From NCBI GenBank assembly GCA_003075315.1, contig QDFQ01000002.1, positions 210,821 through 274,820 on the forward strand: DNA of 64,000 nt. Direction: 5' to 3'. The notes below the pieces were generated by a model. It was not told the origin of the DNA and searched no databases. It was given only the letters and a program-made list of their open reading frames with translations. Made by a program: the position numbers and the translations under genes. This document shows, piece by piece, positions 1 to 9,729 of this stretch (within the stretch, counting starts at the first letter, position 1; every line of letters starts with the position of its first letter). The DNA is from Arthrobacter sp. TPD3018. Its GTDB lineage: Bacteria; Pseudomonadota; Alphaproteobacteria; Sphingomonadales; Sphingomonadaceae.

Positions 1-192
1 GCCGATCTGCACGATGCGATGTGGGTGAAGAGCGCGGTGATGAAGCTGCCCGCCGCCTATCGCGACGCGGTGGTGCTGGTCGCGGGGCAGCAGCTGACCC
101 ATGCCGAAGCCGCCGCGATCCTGGGCATCGCCGAAGCGACGGTGTCGTGGCGCCTGCACGAGGCGCGCAAGCGGCTGGGCGGGGGCGCGTAA
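1..192 (+). CDS. ECF-type sigma factor, C-terminal part (cut by window edge)
   Basis: Open from the first base to a TAA at 190-192 (63 residues). The residues form a sigma-70 region 4 helix-turn-helix: a KLPAAYRDAVVL-type helix, then AEAAAILGIAEATVSWRLHEARKRL, which is the part that reads the -35 element in extracytoplasmic-function sigma factors. The N-terminal region 2 lies outside the window. It sits 91 bp upstream of a von Willebrand A lipoprotein gene and a membrane protein gene on the same strand. The three may form a sigma factor with its cell-surface partners; that link is inferred from position only. Confidence 0.85.
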   Translation, partial: ADLHDAMWVKSAVMKLPAAYRDAVVLVAGQQLTHAEAAAILGIAEATVSWRLHEARKRLGGGA

Positions 193-283
193 AAAAATGC
201 ACGGGCGTTCCCAAGGATCATGCGGGCTGCCGCGTCGAAGGAACAGGCGGACGATGTGCCGCCGGTTCTTCGAGGAGACTGCC

Positions 284-2014
284 ATGACCCGTGCCCGCTT
301 CACCCGCCGCCCCGCCCTGCTTGCCGCACTTGGCATGCCCGCGCTGCTCGTCGGCGGCTGTGCCGACACCGCGAAGCGAACTGGCACAGAGACGCCGGTT
401 CCTGTCGCGCAGCAGGCGGCAAACGACGTCACGGTGACGGGGTCGCGCGTCATCGCCCCCAATGAGCCGGCACCGCCGCCCCCGCCGCCGCCGCCTCCTG
501 TGCCTGCACCGGTCATGATGATGTCGGCGCAACGCATCGGCATGCCATTGCCACCGCACGCACCGCCCTTTTCGATGACCGGCCGCGACCGCTTCACGCC
601 GATCAAGCAGAACCCGTTCCAGCGCGTCGCCGAGGCGCCCGTCTCCACTTTCTCGCTCGACGTCGACACCGCCTCCTATGCGTTCGTGCGTGCGTCGCTC
701 AACCGCGGCATGCTGCCGCCGCGCGACGCGGTGCGGACCGAGGAGCTGGTGAACTATTTCCCCTATGACTATGCGCCCGCGAAGAGCGCGGCGGAGCCGT
801 TCAGCACCGATCTGTCGGTCTTTCCCAGCCCCTGGGCGCCGGGGCGGCTGATCGTCCGCGTCGGCGTGCGCGGCTACGAACTCACCCGCACCACCCGGCC
901 GCGCGCCAACCTCGTCTTCCTGGTCGATACGTCGGGATCGATGATGGAGCCCAACAAGCTGCCGCTAGTGAAGCAGTCGCTGGAACTGCTGCTCGATAGC
1001 CTGGGCGAGAACGACCGCGTGGCGATCGTTGCCTATGCGGGTCAGGCCGGCACCGTTCTGGAGCCGACGCCGGCGAGCGACCGGACCCGCATTCTTGCCG
1101 CGCTTGACCGGTTGGAAGCGGGCGGCAGCACCGCGGGTGCCGAGGGAATCCGCCAGGCCTATGCGCTCGCCGAACGCGACTTCGATCCCAAGGGCGTCAA
1201 CCGCGTCATCCTGGCGACCGACGGCGACTTCAACGTCGGCATCACCGATCAGGACCAGCTGAAAACCTATATCGAGGCGGAGCGGGCCAAGGGCGTGTAT
1301 CTCTCCGTGCTCGGCTTCGGCATGGGCAATTACAACGATGCGCTGATGCAGACGCTGGCGCAGAACGGCAATGGCGTCGCCGCCTACATCGACACGCTGA
1401 ACGAAGCGCGCAAGACGCTGGTGGCGGAAGCCAGTTCGTCGCTCTTCCCGATCGCCAAGGACGTGAAGGTGCAGGTGGAGTTCAATCCCGCCGCGGTCGC
1501 AGAATATCGCCTGATCGGATACGAAAACCGGCTGCTCGCGCGCGAGGACTTCAACAACGACAAGATCGACGCCGGCGATGTCGGCGCCGGGAGGACGGTG
1601 ACGGCGCTGTACGAAGTGGTGCCGGTCGGCGGCCCCCGCACGGTCGATCCGCTGCGCTACCCCAAGCCCGCCAAGACCGGCGCGGCGAAGGCGCGCGCGG
1701 CGGAGCTGGGCTTCGTCAAGATCCGCTACAAACTGCCCAAGGCGTCGACCAGCCGGTTGATCGCGCGGCCGATCCCGCTGGCTCACGCCGCGCGCTTCGC
1801 CGATGCGCCGCGCGATGCGCGCTTCGCCACGGCGGTGGCAGGGTTCGCCGAGCTGCTGCGCGGCGGCACCTATGAGGGGCGGTTCGGTTATGGCGACGTC
1901 GCGCGCATCGCAGCCGGTGCGAAGGGGCCCGATCCGTTCGGCTATCGCGCCGAATTCATCGACCTCGTCGCCAAGGCGCACGCCGCGCAGGCGATGCCGC
2001 CGCTGGTGCGCTGA
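284..2014 (+). CDS. YfbK-like von Willebrand factor A lipoprotein
   Basis: 576 residues from the ATG at 284. That start is preferred because it gives a typical lipoprotein signal peptide ending in LLVGGC, with Cys26 as the lipidated residue; the longer upstream reading lacks a signal. After the signal come a TVTGSRV motif (about residue 50) and a run of about ten prolines. The N-terminal domain of YfbK-type proteins follows (STFSLDVDTASYAFVR). The VWA domain has an intact metal-binding MIDAS motif DTSGSM at residues 215-220. The family is predicted to be envelope anchored and to mediate metal-dependent protein contacts; its precise role is unknown. It probably shares a transcript with the sigma factor upstream. 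The VTGSR motif resembles the segment found next to the TonB box of sphingomonad receptors, which is unusual for a lipoprotein. Confidence 0.85.
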   Translation: MTRARFTRRPALLAALGMPALLVGGCADTAKRTGTETPVPVAQQAANDVTVTGSRVIAPNEPAPPPPPPPPPVPAPVMMMSAQRIGMPLPPHAPPFSMTGRDRFTPIKQNPFQRVAEAPVSTFSLDVDTASYAFVRASLNRGMLPPRDAVRTEELVNYFPYDYAPAKSAAEPFSTDLSVFPSPWAPGRLIVRVGVRGYELTRTTRPRANLVFLVDTSGSMMEPNKLPLVKQSLELLLDSLGENDRVAIVAYAGQAGTVLEPTPASDRTRILAALDRLEAGGSTAGAEGIRQAYALAERDFDPKGVNRVILATDGDFNVGITDQDQLKTYIEAERAKGVYLSVLGFGMGNYNDALMQTLAQNGNGVAAYIDTLNEARKTLVAEASSSLFPIAKDVKVQVEFNPAAVAEYRLIGYENRLLAREDFNNDKIDAGDVGAGRTVTALYEVVPVGGPRTVDPLRYPKPAKTGAAKARAAELGFVKIRYKLPKASTSRLIARPIPLAHAARFADAPRDARFATAVAGFAELLRGGTYEGRFGYGDVARIAAGAKGPDPFGYRAEFIDLVAKAHAAQAMPPLVR

Positions 2015-2116
2015 GCGATGGCGGGCGGCATTGGCGCTTCCGGTGGCTGCGTCGATGCCGCTATAGCCGGGGGGATGGCGTGCGTCCTTTCCCCCTGCCC
2101 GGCCGGTTGAGCCGCG

Positions 2117-3082
2117 ATGGACGACGATCTCGCCCGCCAGCTGCCCGATCCGCCGCCGCCCCGTCCCGCCGCGCGGCGGGCGGCGCGCGATGCGGCGATG
2201 GCACGGTTCGATGGGGTGGAGGCGCCGACTTCGCCCAGGCGCCAACCGCCCGCACGTGCCGGCTGGCGCTTGCGGCCGGGGCCGGTGGGGGCGCTCGCCT
2301 CGATCGCGCTCGTCGCATTGGTGGGCATCCCGATGGCGCTCGATCATCGCGACGTGCCGAGCGAGGTCGCGCGCCAGCAGCCCAAAGGCGACGCACGGCC
2401 GGAACGGATCGTGGCGGACCGGACGACGGCGGGCCCAACATCCGCCGTGAAGGTCGAACCGACGCCCACCCCCGCCGCACCGGTACGCCGCCCGACGGAG
2501 AGGCAGGAAGAGGCCGTTCCGCCGCCGCCTCCTGTGCCCGCGCCGGTATCCGCGCCCGCACCCGTGTCCGCGTTCGCGCCCGCGCCGGTGCCGGAAGCCG
2601 TGGTGGAACCTACGCCGCCTCCACCGCCGCCCCCGCCCCCCGCGCCCGCGGCACCGATGTCCGCTCCGGCTCAGGCGCAGGACGTCGTGGTTACGGGATC
2701 GCGCGTCGCACGCCGCACCGGCGTCGGTCGCTACACGGAACGCGCCTCCAGCATTGCCGCCGACCCCGCGGATACGGCATTGCGCGCCGGTCTCGCCGCG
2801 CTGGAGGCTGGCGATTCCACCGCCGCGATCGGCGCGCTGGACCGCGCCATCGCGCTCCGCCCCGACCTGGCGAGCGCCTACCTGAACCGCGCGCTCGCCT
2901 ATCGGCAGCGCGGCGACTTGGCGCGGGCGGAAAAGGATATGGACCGCGCGATCCGCCTCGATCGCTCCGCCCAAGCCTATCGTCTGCGCAGCGATATTCG
3001 GGCAGCGCGCGGCGATGCCAGGGGCGCGCAGAAGGATCGCGAGCGCGCCGACCGGCTGGAGGCGGACGGCGCCGGGCGATAG
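2117..3082 (+). CDS. Single-pass membrane protein with Pro-rich linker and TPR-like repeats
   Basis: 321 residues if it starts at 2117; the ribosome binding site is weak, so the start is uncertain. The N-terminus is short and charged, resembling the cytoplasmic tail of anti-sigma factors, and is followed by one membrane segment (about residues 58-75, VGALASIALVALVGIPMAL). A long Pro/Ala-rich linker and a DVVVTGSRVARR motif come next. The C-terminal third has two to three TPR-like helices (ALEAGDSTAAIGALDRAIAL, YLNRALAYRQRGDLARAEKD). It lies 102 bp downstream of the VWA lipoprotein gene. By topology it could be the anti-sigma or signalling partner of the sigma factor at the window edge, but no recognised anti-sigma domain is visible, so it is best called a hypothetical TPR protein. 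Confidence 0.7.
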   Translation: MDDDLARQLPDPPPPRPAARRAARDAAMARFDGVEAPTSPRRQPPARAGWRLRPGPVGALASIALVALVGIPMALDHRDVPSEVARQQPKGDARPERIVADRTTAGPTSAVKVEPTPTPAAPVRRPTERQEEAVPPPPPVPAPVSAPAPVSAFAPAPVPEAVVEPTPPPPPPPPPAPAAPMSAPAQAQDVVVTGSRVARRTGVGRYTERASSIAADPADTALRAGLAALEAGDSTAAIGALDRAIALRPDLASAYLNRALAYRQRGDLARAEKDMDRAIRLDRSAQAYRLRSDIRAARGDARGAQKDRERADRLEADGAGR

Positions 3083-3133
3083 GCGTTTCCCCCGGGACTT
3101 GGTGTTTGCACCCGCCTCCCCTAAAGCACCGGC

Positions 3134-4507
3134 ATGTCCCGTCTTCCTATCGTCGCGATCGTCGGCCGTCCCAATGTCGGCAAGTCGACGCTGTTCAACC
3201 GCCTCGTCGGCAAGAAACTCGCGCTGGTCGACGATCGGCCGGGCGTGACGCGCGACCGGCGCGAAGGCGATGCGACGCTGATCGGGATGGACTTCCGCGT
3301 CGTCGATACCGCCGGCTACGAGGATCACGACGCCCAGACGCTGCCCGGCCGCATGCGCCTGCAGACCGAAGCGGCGATCGGCCAGGCCGACGTGGCGCTG
3401 TTCCTGGTCGACGCGCGCGCCGGCGTGGTGCCGCTCGACGAAGAGATCGCGCGCTGGCTGCGCTCGTCGTCCACACCCGTCGTGCTCGCCGCCAACAAGG
3501 CGGAGGGGAAGGCCGGCGAGCAGGGCATCCTCGAATCCCTCGCGCTGGGCTTCGGCGATCCGGTGCAGTTGTCCGCCGAACATGGCGAGGGCATGGGCGA
3601 CCTGTTCGAGGCGCTGCTCCCCCATCTGGAAGCCGCGATCGAGGCTATGCCGGAGGAAGAGGACGACGATTCCCCCGACGCACCGCTGAAGCTCGCCATC
3701 GTCGGCCGCCCCAACGCGGGCAAATCGACGCTGATCAACAAGATGCTGGGCGAAGATCGGATGATCACCGGGCCGGAAGCCGGCATCACCCGCGATTCGA
3801 TCGCGGTCGACTGGACCTGGTACGATCGCGACAACATTCCCCGCGCGGTGCGGCTGATCGACACCGCCGGTATGCGCAAGCGCGCCAAGGTGCAGGACAA
3901 GCTGGAAAAGCTGTCGGTCGCCGATGCGCTGCACGCGGTGGATTTCGCCGAGGTGGTCGTGCTGCTGCTCGATGCGACATTGGGGCTGGAGGCGCAGGAT
4001 CTGCGCATCGCCGACAAGGTGCTGTCGGAAGGCCGGGCGCTCGTGATTGCGCTGAACAAATGGGACGTCGCCGAAAATGCCTCGTCGCTGTTCAACGGGG
4101 TCAAGCGTGCGCTGGAGGACGGTCTGTCCCAGGTGAAGGGCGTCACGGTGATGACCGTGTCGGCGGCGACCGGCAAGGGCATCGACCAGCTGATCCAGGC
4201 GTGTTTCGAAACGCGCGAAGCCTGGTCGCAGCGCGTCGGCACCGGCGAGCTCAACCGCTGGTTCGAACGCGCGGTTGAGGCGAATCCCCCGCCCGCCCCC
4301 GGCGGCAAGCGGATCAAGATGCGCTACGTCACGCAAATCAAGACGCGACCGCCGAGCTTCGTGATCTTTGGTACGCGCGTCGATCAATTGCCGGCGAGCT
4401 ATGAACGCTATCTGGTCAATTCTATGCGTAAGGACCTGGGATTTGGGGCAGTTCCTGTTCGACTGACCTTCCGCGCGCCAAAGAATCCCTTCGACAACAA
4501 AGATTAG
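3134..4507 (+). CDS. der: Ribosome biogenesis GTPase Der
   Basis: 457 residues, the usual length for Der/EngA. Two tandem GTPase domains are visible: the first P-loop GRPNVGKST lies near the N-terminus, and the second, GRPNAGKST, starts near residue 191. G3 motifs are DTAGYE and DTAGMR, and G4 motifs are NKAE and NKWD. A C-terminal KH-like domain (RIKMRYVTQIKTRPPSFVIF) completes the architecture. Der is an essential cytoplasmic GTPase acting in 50S subunit maturation. An acidic stretch (EEEDDDSPD) links the two G domains. It lies 51 bp downstream of the TPR protein gene and may have its own promoter. Confidence 0.97.
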   Translation: MSRLPIVAIVGRPNVGKSTLFNRLVGKKLALVDDRPGVTRDRREGDATLIGMDFRVVDTAGYEDHDAQTLPGRMRLQTEAAIGQADVALFLVDARAGVVPLDEEIARWLRSSSTPVVLAANKAEGKAGEQGILESLALGFGDPVQLSAEHGEGMGDLFEALLPHLEAAIEAMPEEEDDDSPDAPLKLAIVGRPNAGKSTLINKMLGEDRMITGPEAGITRDSIAVDWTWYDRDNIPRAVRLIDTAGMRKRAKVQDKLEKLSVADALHAVDFAEVVVLLLDATLGLEAQDLRIADKVLSEGRALVIALNKWDVAENASSLFNGVKRALEDGLSQVKGVTVMTVSAATGKGIDQLIQACFETREAWSQRVGTGELNRWFERAVEANPPPAPGGKRIKMRYVTQIKTRPPSFVIFGTRVDQLPASYERYLVNSMRKDLGFGAVPVRLTFRAPKNPFDNKD

Positions 4508-4589
4508 AGTCCGCCCTAATCGGCCGCTTCGGCAACCTGCTGTTTACCGCTGCTCAATATGGTCGGTCCGATCCTGAGGGGAGAAGGCC

Positions 4590-5006
4590 GTGTCGTTCGA
4601 AGGCAGCACGTTGGTGGATTGGGCGGCGTTCGCCCAGGCGCGCGCCGAACTGGGCGCCGGCTTCGTGCGCATATTGGGCTATTTCCGCGAAGACGGCGTG
4701 AAATCGGTGTCGGCGATCGAGCAGGCGATGCGGGCGCAGACCGCCGCCGCGATGGTCATCCCGGCGCACACGCTGAAGGGTGAGGCGCGTCAGTTCGGTG
4801 CCGAGCCGCTGGCGATGCTGGCCGAGACGATCGAGGAATTCGCGCGCGACTGCGTCGAGCGCCACGAAACCTGCGAAGAGGCGCTGGAGCATGTCGTGCG
4901 CCTGCGCCCGCTGTTCTTCGAAACGCTGGCGCTGCTGGAGCGCGAGGCGAACCCGCTCGTGCCGCGGCGGCCGCCGGGTGGGGCCTTCGGGCGGCGATTG
5001 GGGTGA
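4590..5006 (+). CDS. Histidine phosphotransfer (Hpt) domain protein
   Basis: 138 residues from a GTG at 4590, chosen because a strong AGGGGAGAAGG ribosome binding site lies just upstream. The core is a four-helix Hpt domain with the phosphoacceptor His60 in AHTLKGEARQFGA, followed by helices rich in Glu and Arg. Stand-alone Hpt proteins shuttle phosphoryl groups between hybrid histidine kinases and response regulators. No kinase or regulator gene is adjacent. The only hybrid kinase in this window lies at 60300, and any pairing would be speculation. The C-terminal tail is basic and Gly-rich. A palindromic repeat follows 12 bp after the stop codon. Confidence 0.85.
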   Translation: MSFEGSTLVDWAAFAQARAELGAGFVRILGYFREDGVKSVSAIEQAMRAQTAAAMVIPAHTLKGEARQFGAEPLAMLAETIEEFARDCVERHETCEEALEHVVRLRPLFFETLALLEREANPLVPRRPPGGAFGRRLG

Positions 5007-5017
5007 CCTGGGGATAC

Positions 5018-5100
5018 GTCATCCCAGCGAAAGCTGGGATCTGCCCGTTGGCGAACGGTGCGTTCCCTCACGGAGAGACCCCGGCCTGGGCTGGGGTGAC
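5018..5100. repeat. Intergenic palindromic repeat, family B
   Basis: An imperfect inverted repeat framed by GTCATCCCAGC and GGCTGGGGTGAC fills the gap between the convergent Hpt and threonine aldolase genes. The related copy at 12022-12101 has better-matched arms. Probable 3'-end structure for both genes. Confidence 0.75.
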
Positions 5101-5137
5101 GGTGGTTAGAAACTGGACTGACGGCGGGTGCCTGCCC

Positions 5138-6193
5138 CTAGGCCGCTAGTTCCAACGTCGCGCCCACGGCCTTGCGAATATCCGTCGCCAATGCGTCGAC
5201 CCGCACCGGATCCGCATCCCAGGCGAACATAAAGCGCGCGCCGCCTCCGATGAAGGTGTAGAAGCGCCAGCCGCGCTGCCGCAGCGTATCGAGCACCGGT
5301 TCGGGCGCGATCAGGAACACCGAATTGGCCTGCACCGGAAACAGCAGGTCGATACTGGGCAGCCCCGACACCTGATCCGCCAACCGCCGCGCCGCGGCAT
5401 TGCCATGTTCGGCATTGCGCAGCCATGCGCCACTCTCGATCAGCCCGATCCACGGGGCTGACAGGAAGCGCATCTTCGACGCGAGCTGACCCGCTTGCTT
5501 GCAGCGATAGTCGAAATCCTCGGCCAGGCTGCGGTCGAAGAAGATCACCGCCTCGCCAATCGCCAGGCCGTTCTTGGTGCCGCCGAAGCACAGCACGTCG
5601 ACGCCCGCTTCCCAGGTGATCGCTGCGGGCGTGCAGCCGAGCGCCGCGCAGGCATGCGCAAACCGCGCACCGTCCATGTGCAGCTTCAGTCCCAGTTCGC
5701 GGCACACCGCGGAAATCGCCTGCACCTCGGCAATCGAATAGACCTGCCCCGTCTCGGTCGGCTGGGTGATCGTGACGACGCGCGGCTTGGGAAAATGGAT
5801 GTCCGACCGGCTGGTCGCGAGGCCGCGGATCGCCTCCGGCGTCAGCTTGCCGTCGGCGGACGGCGCGAGCAGCAGCTTCGACCCGTTCGAGAAGAATTCC
5901 GGCGCGCCGCATTCGTCGGTTTCGACATGCGCCGCCGACGAACAGATGACGCTGTGATACGATTGGCACAGCGACGCGAGCGCCAGCGAATTGGCCGCGG
6001 TGCCGTTGAACACGAAAAACACCTCGGCATCTTTCGCGAACAGCGTGCGCAGACGGTCTGCCGCCGCCTGCGTCCAGTCGTCATCGCCATAGGCGACCGC
6101 GGACCCTGCATTGGCGGCGAGCATCGCCTGGATCGCCTCGGGGCAGGCGCCCGCATAATTGTCGCTGGCGAATTGCTGGGGCTGGGCGGTCAC
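5138..6193 (-). CDS. ltaE: Low-specificity threonine aldolase
   Basis: 351 residues from a GTG at 6193, chosen because an AAGGAC site precedes it and because family homology begins right after it (FASDNYAGACPEAIQAM). Low-specificity threonine aldolases are PLP enzymes that cleave L-threonine or L-allo-threonine to glycine and acetaldehyde. Visible signatures are the substrate/PLP region NGTAANSLAL, the LHMDGARFAHA stretch, and the Schiff-base lysine in CFGGTKNGLAIGE. Upstream extensions of the frame look like untranslated leader. It is on the same strand as queG, 172 bp downstream, with a stem-loop between them. Confidence 0.92.
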   Translation of the reverse strand: MTAQPQQFASDNYAGACPEAIQAMLAANAGSAVAYGDDDWTQAAADRLRTLFAKDAEVFFVFNGTAANSLALASLCQSYHSVICSSAAHVETDECGAPEFFSNGSKLLLAPSADGKLTPEAIRGLATSRSDIHFPKPRVVTITQPTETGQVYSIAEVQAISAVCRELGLKLHMDGARFAHACAALGCTPAAITWEAGVDVLCFGGTKNGLAIGEAVIFFDRSLAEDFDYRCKQAGQLASKMRFLSAPWIGLIESGAWLRNAEHGNAAARRLADQVSGLPSIDLLFPVQANSVFLIAPEPVLDTLRQRGWRFYTFIGGGARFMFAWDADPVRVDALATDIRKAVGATLELAA

Positions 6194-6284
6194 GGGGCGT
6201 CGTCCTTGTGCTTGCGGTATCGCACCAACAAGCCGAACGACGATGTGGCGTAAGGTCCCGTTTGGTTGCCGGTCCGGCCACATC

Positions 6285-6345
6285 CCCCCGTTGCCGGGGG
6301 CGCCACCTTGCTCGGGGAGCAGGTTGGCGTCGAACGTCGTTCGAC
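6285..6345 (-). other. Stem-loop and dyad between queG and ltaE
   Basis: Reading on the minus strand, the gap after queG contains a 7-bp perfect dyad (GTCGAAC-GTC-GTTCGAC, 6329-6345) and then a G/C hairpin (CCCCCG-loop-CGGGGG, 6285-6300). No U-tract follows, so a classical intrinsic terminator is not shown. The dyad has a 3-bp spacer, which does not fit the alphaproteobacterial LexA box. Confidence 0.4.
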
Positions 6346-6365
6346 TCTTGATGCTGGCGGCGCGG

Positions 6366-7436
6366 TTAGCCGTCGCTCCCCGTCGGGTCAAGCCGCTCGC
6401 GGGCCCAGGCCGCCGCCTCCGCCACCACCGGGTCGTCGTCGCCGAGCAAGCGGTCGAGCGCGGGGATCAGCGCCGGCGACCCGCTATTGCCCGCGGCGAT
6501 GGCGGCGTTGCGGACCATGCGGCCCCGGCCGATGCGCTTGATCGGCGACCCGGAAAACACCTGCCGAAAGTCTGCATCGTCGAGCGCGAGCAGGTCGGCG
6601 AGCGCGGGCGCGGTCAGTTCGGCGCGCGGGTGGAACGCCATGTTCGCGGCGGCGCTCGCGGCGAACTTGTTCCAGGGGCACACCGCAAGGCAATCGTCGC
6701 AGCCGTAGATGCGGTTGCCGATGCCCGTCCGAAACTCCTCCGGGATCGGCCCGGCATGTTCGATGGTGAGGTAGGAGATGCAGCGACGCGCATCCAGGCG
6801 ATAGGGCGCTGGGAAGGCGTCGGTCGGGCAAGCCCGCTGGCACGCATCGCACGATCCGCAGCTGTCGCGCCCCGGCGTGTCGGGCGCGAGGTCGAGCGTC
6901 GTGTAGATCGCGCCGAGGAACAGCCAGCTGCCGTGATCCCGGCTGACGAGATTGGTGTGCTTGCCCTGCCAGCCGAGGCCGGCGGCTTCGCTCAACGGCT
7001 TTTCCATCACCGGCGCGGTATCGACGAACACCTTGAGGTCGCACCCGGCCTCGCGCGCCAGCCAGCGGCCCAGCGCCTTCAGCGCGCGTTTGACGACATC
7101 GTGATAATCGCCGCCCTGCGCATAGACGGAGATGCGCCCGACCTCCCCCTCGCCCGCCAGCGCCAGCGGATCGACCGCGGGCGCATAGCTCATGCCGAGC
7201 GCGATGACGCTGCGCACGTCGCTCCACAAGGCGGTCGGTGCGGCACGCTGGGCACTGCGCTCCTCCATCCAGATCATGCCGCCGTGGCGCCCCTCGTCGA
7301 GCCATTGCCGCAACCGCTCGCCACTCCGGGGCGCAGCGTCGGCGTGCGCGATCCCGCAGGCGACGAAGCCGAGCGCCGCCGCCTCGGCCTTGATCCGCGC
7401 TTCGATAGGGGTCGGGGAAGGCTTGTCTTTCGCCAC
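6366..7436 (-). CDS. queG: Epoxyqueuosine reductase QueG
   Basis: 356 residues, typical for QueG. The enzyme reduces epoxyqueuosine to queuosine in the tRNA wobble base, using cobalamin and two [4Fe-4S] clusters. The N-terminal domain has the family stretch [11 protein letters not shown]. Two ferredoxin-like cysteine clusters are present: [16 protein letters not shown] and [19 protein letters not shown]-like C-terminus ([20 protein letters not shown]) completes the protein. It is divergent from the ABC transporter genes at 7503. Confidence 0.95.
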   Translation of the reverse strand: MAKDKPSPTPIEARIKAEAAALGFVACGIAHADAAPRSGERLRQWLDEGRHGGMIWMEERSAQRAAPTALWSDVRSVIALGMSYAPAVDPLALAGEGEVGRISVYAQGGDYHDVVKRALKALGRWLAREAGCDLKVFVDTAPVMEKPLSEAAGLGWQGKHTNLVSRDHGSWLFLGAIYTTLDLAPDTPGRDSCGSCDACQRACPTDAFPAPYRLDARRCISYLTIEHAGPIPEEFRTGIGNRIYGCDDCLAVCPWNKFAASAAANMAFHPRAELTAPALADLLALDDADFRQVFSGSPIKRIGRGRMVRNAAIAAGNSGSPALIPALDRLLGDDDPVVAEAAAWARERLDPTGSDG

Positions 7437-7502
7437 GCGCGCCCGCTACCACAGACGTCACGACGACACACTCACCCATTCGGGTCGAGCGAATGGGGGC
7501 GG

Positions 7503-8452
<950 letters not shown>

Positions 8453-8456
<4 letters not shown>

Positions 8457-9682
8457 CCAACCTTGCCCGCACGCTGCGCCAGGCGCTCACCATCGCACGC
8501 CGCGACTTCATCGCGACCGTCTTCACGCCGATCTTCCTGCTGTTCCTGTTCGCGCCGGTCATCATGGGATCGTTCGGCGCGATCGGCGGCATGGGTGCGG
8601 CGAGCGTCGCCGACGGCCGCGCCGACAAGACGCGGATGGTCGCGATCCTCTCGCCCGATCAGGCGCGCGTGATGACCGACGCGGACGACCGCCTGCGCGA
8701 CGTCTTCCGCCGCGACGAAGAGGCGCCCCCCGCCCTCGCCACGCTGACGCCGTCGGGCGACGCCGCAGCGCAGGCGCGCGCCGCCTTCGAAAGCAAGGAT
8801 TATGAGGCAAGCGCGGTGCTGTACGGCCCGCTCGACCGGCCGCAGATCCTGTACGGCCCGCGCGGCAAGCGCGCTGCCGATTATCTGGGCGTGCTGGCGC
8901 AGGAAACGCTGACCGCCGACAAGCTGGGCAGCGTCGTGCCGCGTGTCGTCGCGACCAAGACGCCGCTGGAGCGGCAGAGCGGATCGGCGGGCAACCGCCG
9001 CCAGTCCGCCTCGTTCGCGGTGTTCGGCGTGTTCCTGTTGAATCTGTTCCTCGCCAGCCAGGTCGTCGGCACGATGGCCGAAGAGCGCAACAACAAGGTG
9101 ATCGAGGTGCTCGCCGCCGCGGTGCCGCTGGAAAGCGTGTTCCTCGGCAAATTGCTGGGCATGTTCGGTGTCGCGTTGCTGTTCGTCGGCTTCTGGGGGA
9201 CGATCATCGCCAAATTGGGCTCGTTCCTACCCGCCGACGTCGCGCGCGCGCTGGCAATCCAGACCGCGGTCGGCACGCCGGTGTTCGTCGCGCTGTTCGT
9301 CACCTATTTCACCATGGCGTATCTGCTGCTCGGCTCCGCCTTCCTGGTCGTCGGCGCGCAAGCCTCGACCCCGCGCGAGATCCAGATGCTCGCGCTGCCG
9401 ATTTCGGTCTTGCAGATGGGCATGCTCGCGCTGGCGCTGGCCGGCACCGCCAACCCCACCGGCTGGATCGCGACCGTGGCGGAGCTGTTTCCGCTGTCGT
9501 CGCCCTTCGCGATGGCCGGCCGCGCGGCGACCTCGCCGACGATCTGGCCGCATCTGGCGGCGATCGCGTGGCAGCTGTTGTGGGTGACGATCTTCATCAC
9601 GCTCGGCGCGCGGCTGTTCCGGCGCGGCGTATTGCAGTCGGGCAGCGCCCGGCCGTTCTGGCGGCGCGCGAAAGCCAATTGA
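8453..9682 (+). CDS. ABC transporter permease (NatB-like, ABC-2 family)
   Basis: 409 residues. One N-terminal membrane segment (FTPIFLLFLFAPVIMGSFGAI) is followed by a large extracytoplasmic domain and then about five C-terminal membrane segments, beginning with SFAVFGVFLLNLFLASQVVG. The conserved EERNNKVIEVLAAAVPLESVFLGK loop of ABC-2 permeases is present. This is the architecture of NatB-type exporters. It forms a two-gene unit with the ATPase. The P450 gene begins 47 bp downstream but has its own probable promoter. Confidence 0.9.
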
Positions 9683-9693
9683 CATAAGTGTCA
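9679..9693 (+). promoter_or_regulatory. Putative operator/promoter of the P450 gene
   Basis: TTGACATAAGTGTCA contains a perfect 5-bp dyad (TGACA-TAAG-TGTCA, 9680-9693) overlapping a TTGACA that could serve as a -35 element. It lies 37 bp before the P450 ATG. Such dyads are commonly bound by TetR-family repressors; no regulator gene is adjacent. Confidence 0.5.
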
Positions 9694-9729
9694 GTCAGGT
9701 ATCTCCTGTCGTCAAAAGACGGGAGAGAG

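Noticed and set aside
965..4387. Very long open frames opposite VWA, TPR and der genes (over 1100 codons)
   Set aside because: These are antisense shadows in high-GC coding sequence; the plus-strand genes have clear domain motifs.
6329..6345. GTCGAAC-GTC-GTTCGAC as a LexA operator
   Set aside because: Alphaproteobacterial LexA boxes are direct GTTC-N7-GTTC repeats, and the spacer does not fit the Gram-positive box either.
6660..6870. Ferredoxin-like cysteine clusters at first read as a possible redox partner for the P450
   Set aside because: They belong to QueG on the minus strand, whose overall sequence is unmistakable.
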